64,000 bases of DNA from Leptospira kobayashii (GTDB lineage: Bacteria; Spirochaetota; Leptospiria; Leptospirales; Leptospiraceae): positions 3,128,001 through 3,192,000 of the forward strand of contig NZ_AP025028.1 of the NCBI RefSeq assembly GCF_003114835.2, written 5' to 3'. Shown piece after piece: positions 61,069 to 64,000 of the stretch (its first letter is position 1; each line of letters starts with the position of its first letter). Below the pieces are notes generated by a model, which saw only the letters and a list, made by a program, of their open reading frames with translations, was not told the origin of the DNA and searched no databases. The translations under genes and the position numbers were made by a program.

Positions 61069-62163
61069 GTGCACCACTCCATTTACATTCAGGGATTCAT
61101 CGCATTTACGGGAGGACTTTCCTTTTTATTCGCCATAGGGGAAATCATAACCAGGGAAAAGTCCTACCAATCCTATATCCAAGCCTTGTTGTTTTTACTA
61201 GGAGGGATTTTTCAAACTCATACTGTTTTTGTGGGAACGGATGCCATTCTCCTTTATCCTCATCTTTATTTAATCCACCTCCCACTTGCAGCATTCCTTG
61301 GTGCACTGCTCAAAAGATATTTTTCTTCCATATGGAGAGAAGACAAAGGTTTTGAAAAAATCAGCTTTTGGGAATGGGCCCCCAGTGGTCTCATATTGAT
61401 TCTGCTTTTTCCGTATTACACAAGTGATGTGGAAACAAAAAGGCAACTTTTTCTGAGGTACCCTGTTCAGGGGATACCTTTTTTAATCAAACTCTCGATC
61501 GCTATCGTCCAGTTGCCTACTTTTTACTCCATCTACTTTGTGTTTAAACAAATTTTCAGATACGTCCGCTGGGAAACGATCCAGTCATCAGCTCATCTTC
61601 GTTTGGTGCTAATCGTATTGTCCATTTCGGGAGTGTCCGGAGTGATCGGATTTATCACAATCTCTTTCAATTCCAGATACGGACTGGATATAGTTTCCTG
61701 TATTTTCGGAATCCTGATTATCTGGGTCTATTTTATGAGGCAAAGAAATCCGGAGCTGATGCATGAAGTCAAACGGATCGTTCAGGAAGCGAAAAAATAC
61801 CAAACCACTCAATTGAGTTCCGTCAATCTGGATGAAATCGGCACAGGATTGAAACATCTGATGGAAGAGGAAAAAATCTATAGGGAAGATGAATTGAATC
61901 TTTCCGAGCTCGCTGCCCGGATTTCCCTCTCACCTCATCAACTTTCCGAGTATCTGAATCTCCATTTGGGAAAAAACTTTTTTCAGTTTGTCAATTTTTA
62001 TCGGATCGAAGAAGCAAAGACTCTTTGCGCGGAACAAAAAGAAAAAACGATCCTTTCCATTGCTTATGAGGTAGGATTTCCCTCAAAATCCACATTCTAC
62101 GACGCATTTCGCAGAGAAACAGGAATGAGTCCCACCGAATACAGAAAGAAAATAAAATCGTAA
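61069..62163 (+). CDS. Membrane-anchored AraC-family regulator
   Basis: The 364-residue protein begins with about seven membrane helices (residues 8-225), then a linker and a C-terminal AraC DNA-binding domain with two helix-turn-helices (LNLSELAARISLSPHQLSEYLN and ILSIAYEVGFPSKSTFYDAFRRE). Similar 7TM-HTH proteins sense membrane or lipid signals. GTG 61069 is the start. It is divergent from the Mla operon and 124 nt before a sterol-desaturase-family gene, so either may be a target. Confidence 0.85.
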   Translation: MHHSIYIQGFIAFTGGLSFLFAIGEIITREKSYQSYIQALLFLLGGIFQTHTVFVGTDAILLYPHLYLIHLPLAAFLGALLKRYFSSIWREDKGFEKISFWEWAPSGLILILLFPYYTSDVETKRQLFLRYPVQGIPFLIKLSIAIVQLPTFYSIYFVFKQIFRYVRWETIQSSAHLRLVLIVLSISGVSGVIGFITISFNSRYGLDIVSCIFGILIIWVYFMRQRNPELMHEVKRIVQEAKKYQTTQLSSVNLDEIGTGLKHLMEEEKIYREDELNLSELAARISLSPHQLSEYLNLHLGKNFFQFVNFYRIEEAKTLCAEQKEKTILSIAYEVGFPSKSTFYDAFRRETGMSPTEYRKKIKS

Positions 62164-62287
62164 TTCCTACGAATTCATTCCGAATAGATGTATCCGGATT
62201 CTTTTTTCTTTCCGGATTGATCCATCCGGTCGATTGGTTTTTAAAACCGGAGTATACTGAGATCAGAAATTTTTTGGAGGATCGCCG

Positions 62288-63151
62288 ATGTTCGGACCCA
62301 TTCAATGTGAGCTTGTTTTAGATTGTGTAACAAAAGTCTCTTTTGCACAACTGATTATGAATTTTATCCGTTATTATCCGATTGCAGGTGTTGCTTTTTT
62401 GTTTTTTTATCTTTGGAAAAAGAATTATTTTGAAAGATTCAGAATTCAGAAGGTTTATCCTAAAGCGGAAAAGGTATGGCAGGAGTTTCGTCAATCAGCC
62501 GTTACACTAGTGATGTTTACCTTGATTGCAACTGTCAATATCACTCTTTCCAAAATGAAATTGATTCCGAACAAAGTTTATTTCGGTTCGATCAGCGGTC
62601 TTGAGGCCTGGGGTTATGCTCTACTTAGTTTTCTATTGATTACCGTTTGGCATGAAACCTGGTTCTACTGGATGCACAGGTTCGCCCACAACAGGAAAGT
62701 ATATCCTTATGTTCATTCCGAACATCATATGTCGATCAATCCTTCTCCCCTAGCCGCATATCGTTTCCAAGCGACAGAGGCATTTCTCGAAGGAATTTAT
62801 ATTGTTCCCTTTATCATGCTTGTCCCGATCCATTTCAACGTTGTGATCTTTCACACCTTCTATGCGATGGTGATGAATATTTGGTGGCATTTGGGTTATG
62901 AGTTTTTTCCCAAATCCTGGGCGCGGGGACCACTTACCAAATGGATCAACACATCCACCCATCACAATCTTCACCACCAGAAATTCCAGGGCAATTACAG
63001 CCTCTACTTCAATGTTTGGGACCGGATCATGGGGACTAATTTTCCCAATTACGAGACCTATTTCGAACAGGTCGTGGAAGAACGCATAAAAAAAGGAGAG
63101 GCTAAACGACATAAATCGCTTAACCCGGTAGAGAATCTGGTCGAAGGATAA
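62288..63151 (+). CDS. Sterol desaturase/fatty acid hydroxylase family protein 2
   Basis: The 287-residue membrane di-iron protein has histidine clusters HRFAHN, HSEHH, and HHNLHHQ with the WHETWFYWMHRFAH helix. It has a compact four-helix core and lacks the C-terminal membrane extension of the protein at 54311. GGAGG lies 6-7 nt before the ATG. It follows the AraC-type regulator and is 15 nt before flgB, though no functional link with flagella is expected. Confidence 0.88.
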   Translation: MFGPIQCELVLDCVTKVSFAQLIMNFIRYYPIAGVAFLFFYLWKKNYFERFRIQKVYPKAEKVWQEFRQSAVTLVMFTLIATVNITLSKMKLIPNKVYFGSISGLEAWGYALLSFLLITVWHETWFYWMHRFAHNRKVYPYVHSEHHMSINPSPLAAYRFQATEAFLEGIYIVPFIMLVPIHFNVVIFHTFYAMVMNIWWHLGYEFFPKSWARGPLTKWINTSTHHNLHHQKFQGNYSLYFNVWDRIMGTNFPNYETYFEQVVEERIKKGEAKRHKSLNPVENLVEG

Positions 63152-63166
63152 ACCAGAGGGTTAGTC

Positions 63167-63598
63167 ATGTTCGAATCTACTCATTTTATGAAAACGCAAG
63201 ATCTTTTGGAAAGAGGCCTCGGTGCCGCAATGACCAAAAGAAAGGTTCTGACTGACAATATCTCCAATGCGGACGTTCCTCATTTCAAACGTTCGGAGGT
63301 GAATTTCGAGTCCATGCTCAAACGCGCCTTCGAATCCGAAAAAATCGAAAAGGAAAAAGCAGTCCCTACCCTCATCACAAACGAAAGACATATCGAATTT
63401 TTCAAACCTCTCGATTACAGAGATGTAAAACCGAAAGTGAATGTGGATTATCTCACAACCATGCGTCCCGACGGAAACAATGTGGACATTGAAAAAGAAA
63501 TCGTGGAAGCCAATCAGAACCAGATGACTTACAACCTGATGATTGAAAGGCTCAACCAGAACAATCGTCTGTTAAATATTGTTATGCGAACTACGTAA
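63167..63598 (+). CDS. flgB: Flagellar basal-body rod protein FlgB
   Basis: The 143-residue proximal rod protein has the conserved N-terminal helix (MKTQDLLERGLGAAMTKRKVLTDNISNADVPHFKRSEVNFE) with the NISNADVPHFKR motif of FlgB/C. The C-terminal VEANQNQMTYNLMIERLNQ helix pairs with it. In a periplasmic-flagellum spirochaete it links the MS ring to the rod. ATG start at 63167; flgC follows after 25 nt. Confidence 0.95.
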   Translation: MFESTHFMKTQDLLERGLGAAMTKRKVLTDNISNADVPHFKRSEVNFESMLKRAFESEKIEKEKAVPTLITNERHIEFFKPLDYRDVKPKVNVDYLTTMRPDGNNVDIEKEIVEANQNQMTYNLMIERLNQNNRLLNIVMRTT

Positions 63599-63623
63599 AA
63601 GGCAGAAAGAGGAATAAAATCAT

Positions 63624-64000
63624 ATGGGCATGTTTGATTCAATCAATATATCGGCGACCGGTCTTTCCGCACAACGTCTTCGCATGGACGTAATCTCAAA
63701 TAACATCGCAAACTCCACTACAACCCGCAATACGAACGGGGATGGTCCTTTTCGTCGCGATAGGGTAATACTTACTCCAATCAATCTCAGAACAAAATGG
63801 AAAAGCCCCGTTTATCCGTTCGGAGTTGCTCCGGGAGAAGGCAAAGGCGTGAAGGTAATGAGAATCGAAAAGGATATGAGTCCTCTCCGGTTGAATTATG
63901 ATCCGAGTCATCCGGATGCCATACAGATCGGACCTAAAAAGGGTTATGTGGAAATGCCGAATATCAATATCGTTACGGAAATGACGGATATGATTTCAGC
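63624..64000 (+). CDS. flgC: Flagellar basal-body rod protein FlgC, partial
   Basis: The N-terminal 125 codons are in the window; the gene is cut by the right edge. It begins MGMFDSINISATGLSAQRLRM, followed by VISNNIANSTTTRN, the conserved rod-protein motif, then GDGPFRRDRVILTP and YVEMPNINIVTEM, the FlgC signature near the C-terminal helix. GAGGA lies about 10 nt before the ATG; an ATG two codons later is an alternative. Continues the flgB operon; fliE would be expected next. Confidence 0.95.
   Translation, partial: MGMFDSINISATGLSAQRLRMDVISNNIANSTTTRNTNGDGPFRRDRVILTPINLRTKWKSPVYPFGVAPGEGKGVKVMRIEKDMSPLRLNYDPSHPDAIQIGPKKGYVEMPNINIVTEMTDMIS

Overview
The window looks like chromosome of a leptospire (family Leptospiraceae), most likely an environmental or saprophytic species. 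This is inferred from gene content, not from a database search: an atpI-B-E-F-H-A operon, flgB-flgC, many lipoproteins with loose spirochaete lipoboxes (for example ending FVFSC, YISC, FVGC), FecR/ECF and SpoIIE-type regulators, MCE lipid transport, and short GC-rich intergenic hairpin elements in a moderately AT-rich genome. Several genes appear to start at GTG or TTG, and pairs overlapping by ATGA, TAATG or TGATG are common.

Layout. 1-2956 (minus): start of the F-type ATP synthase operon, ending in a partial atpA. 3258-4167 (minus): glutathione peroxidase plus an OhrR-type MarR sensor. 4388-6294 (minus): an AHAS-I type acetolactate synthase (ilvB) behind a 43-codon leader ORF rich in Leu and Val codons, with two mutually exclusive RNA stems, an apparent attenuator. 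6370-9281 (minus): AtpZ-like protein, a polytopic GT-C-like protein and signal peptidase I. 9388-11937 (plus): HpcH-type aldolase homologue and a DUF2079-like membrane protein. 11922-18276 (minus): metallo-beta-lactamase-fold hydrolase, double MaoC, lipoprotein, coiled-coil membrane protein, FecR/ECF sigma pair and a small secreted protein.

18456-28110 (mostly plus) is a surface-protein region: a 952-residue protein ending in seven 53-54-residue repeats (a predicted seven-bladed propeller), an outer-membrane barrel, a GapN-like aldehyde dehydrogenase, a 741-residue lipoprotein and an alpha/beta hydrolase. 28155-32738 holds a DUF4105 protein, a histone-deacetylase-family enzyme and a DUF4015 lipoprotein. 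32735-35892 (minus) is a secreted-lipase locus: two tandem lipases about 93% identical in protein, each followed by its own intrinsic terminator, then the lipase foldase. 36195-44158 holds radA, an RNase D-like exonuclease, a GH36 alpha-galactosidase, a lipoprotein/papain-like pair and a GT-C-like protein. 44115-46975 is a minus operon (class IV HDAC-like enzyme, unknown protein, response regulator-SpoIIE phosphatase). Then come pyruvate kinase, MaoC, a BaiN/HI0933-like flavoprotein, ChrA, glyoxalase I, and arsM plus an aquaporin (arsenic handling). 54311-57407 holds a sterol-desaturase-family protein, lipoproteins and a GNAT enzyme. 57508-60975 (minus) is a complete Mla/MCE lipid-transport operon. 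The window ends with a membrane-anchored AraC regulator, a second sterol-desaturase-family protein, and flgB-flgC (partial).

Outstanding observations: the ilvB leader/attenuator; a dispersed family of roughly 140-190 bp intergenic elements (four copies) whose conserved 20-bp end lies at or inside the stop codons of neighbouring genes; the terminator-separated lipase duplication with a downstream foldase; and a DUF4105-like gene that lacks any normal start codon near its signal peptide. No CRISPR array, tRNA, rRNA, insertion sequence or prophage was recognised.
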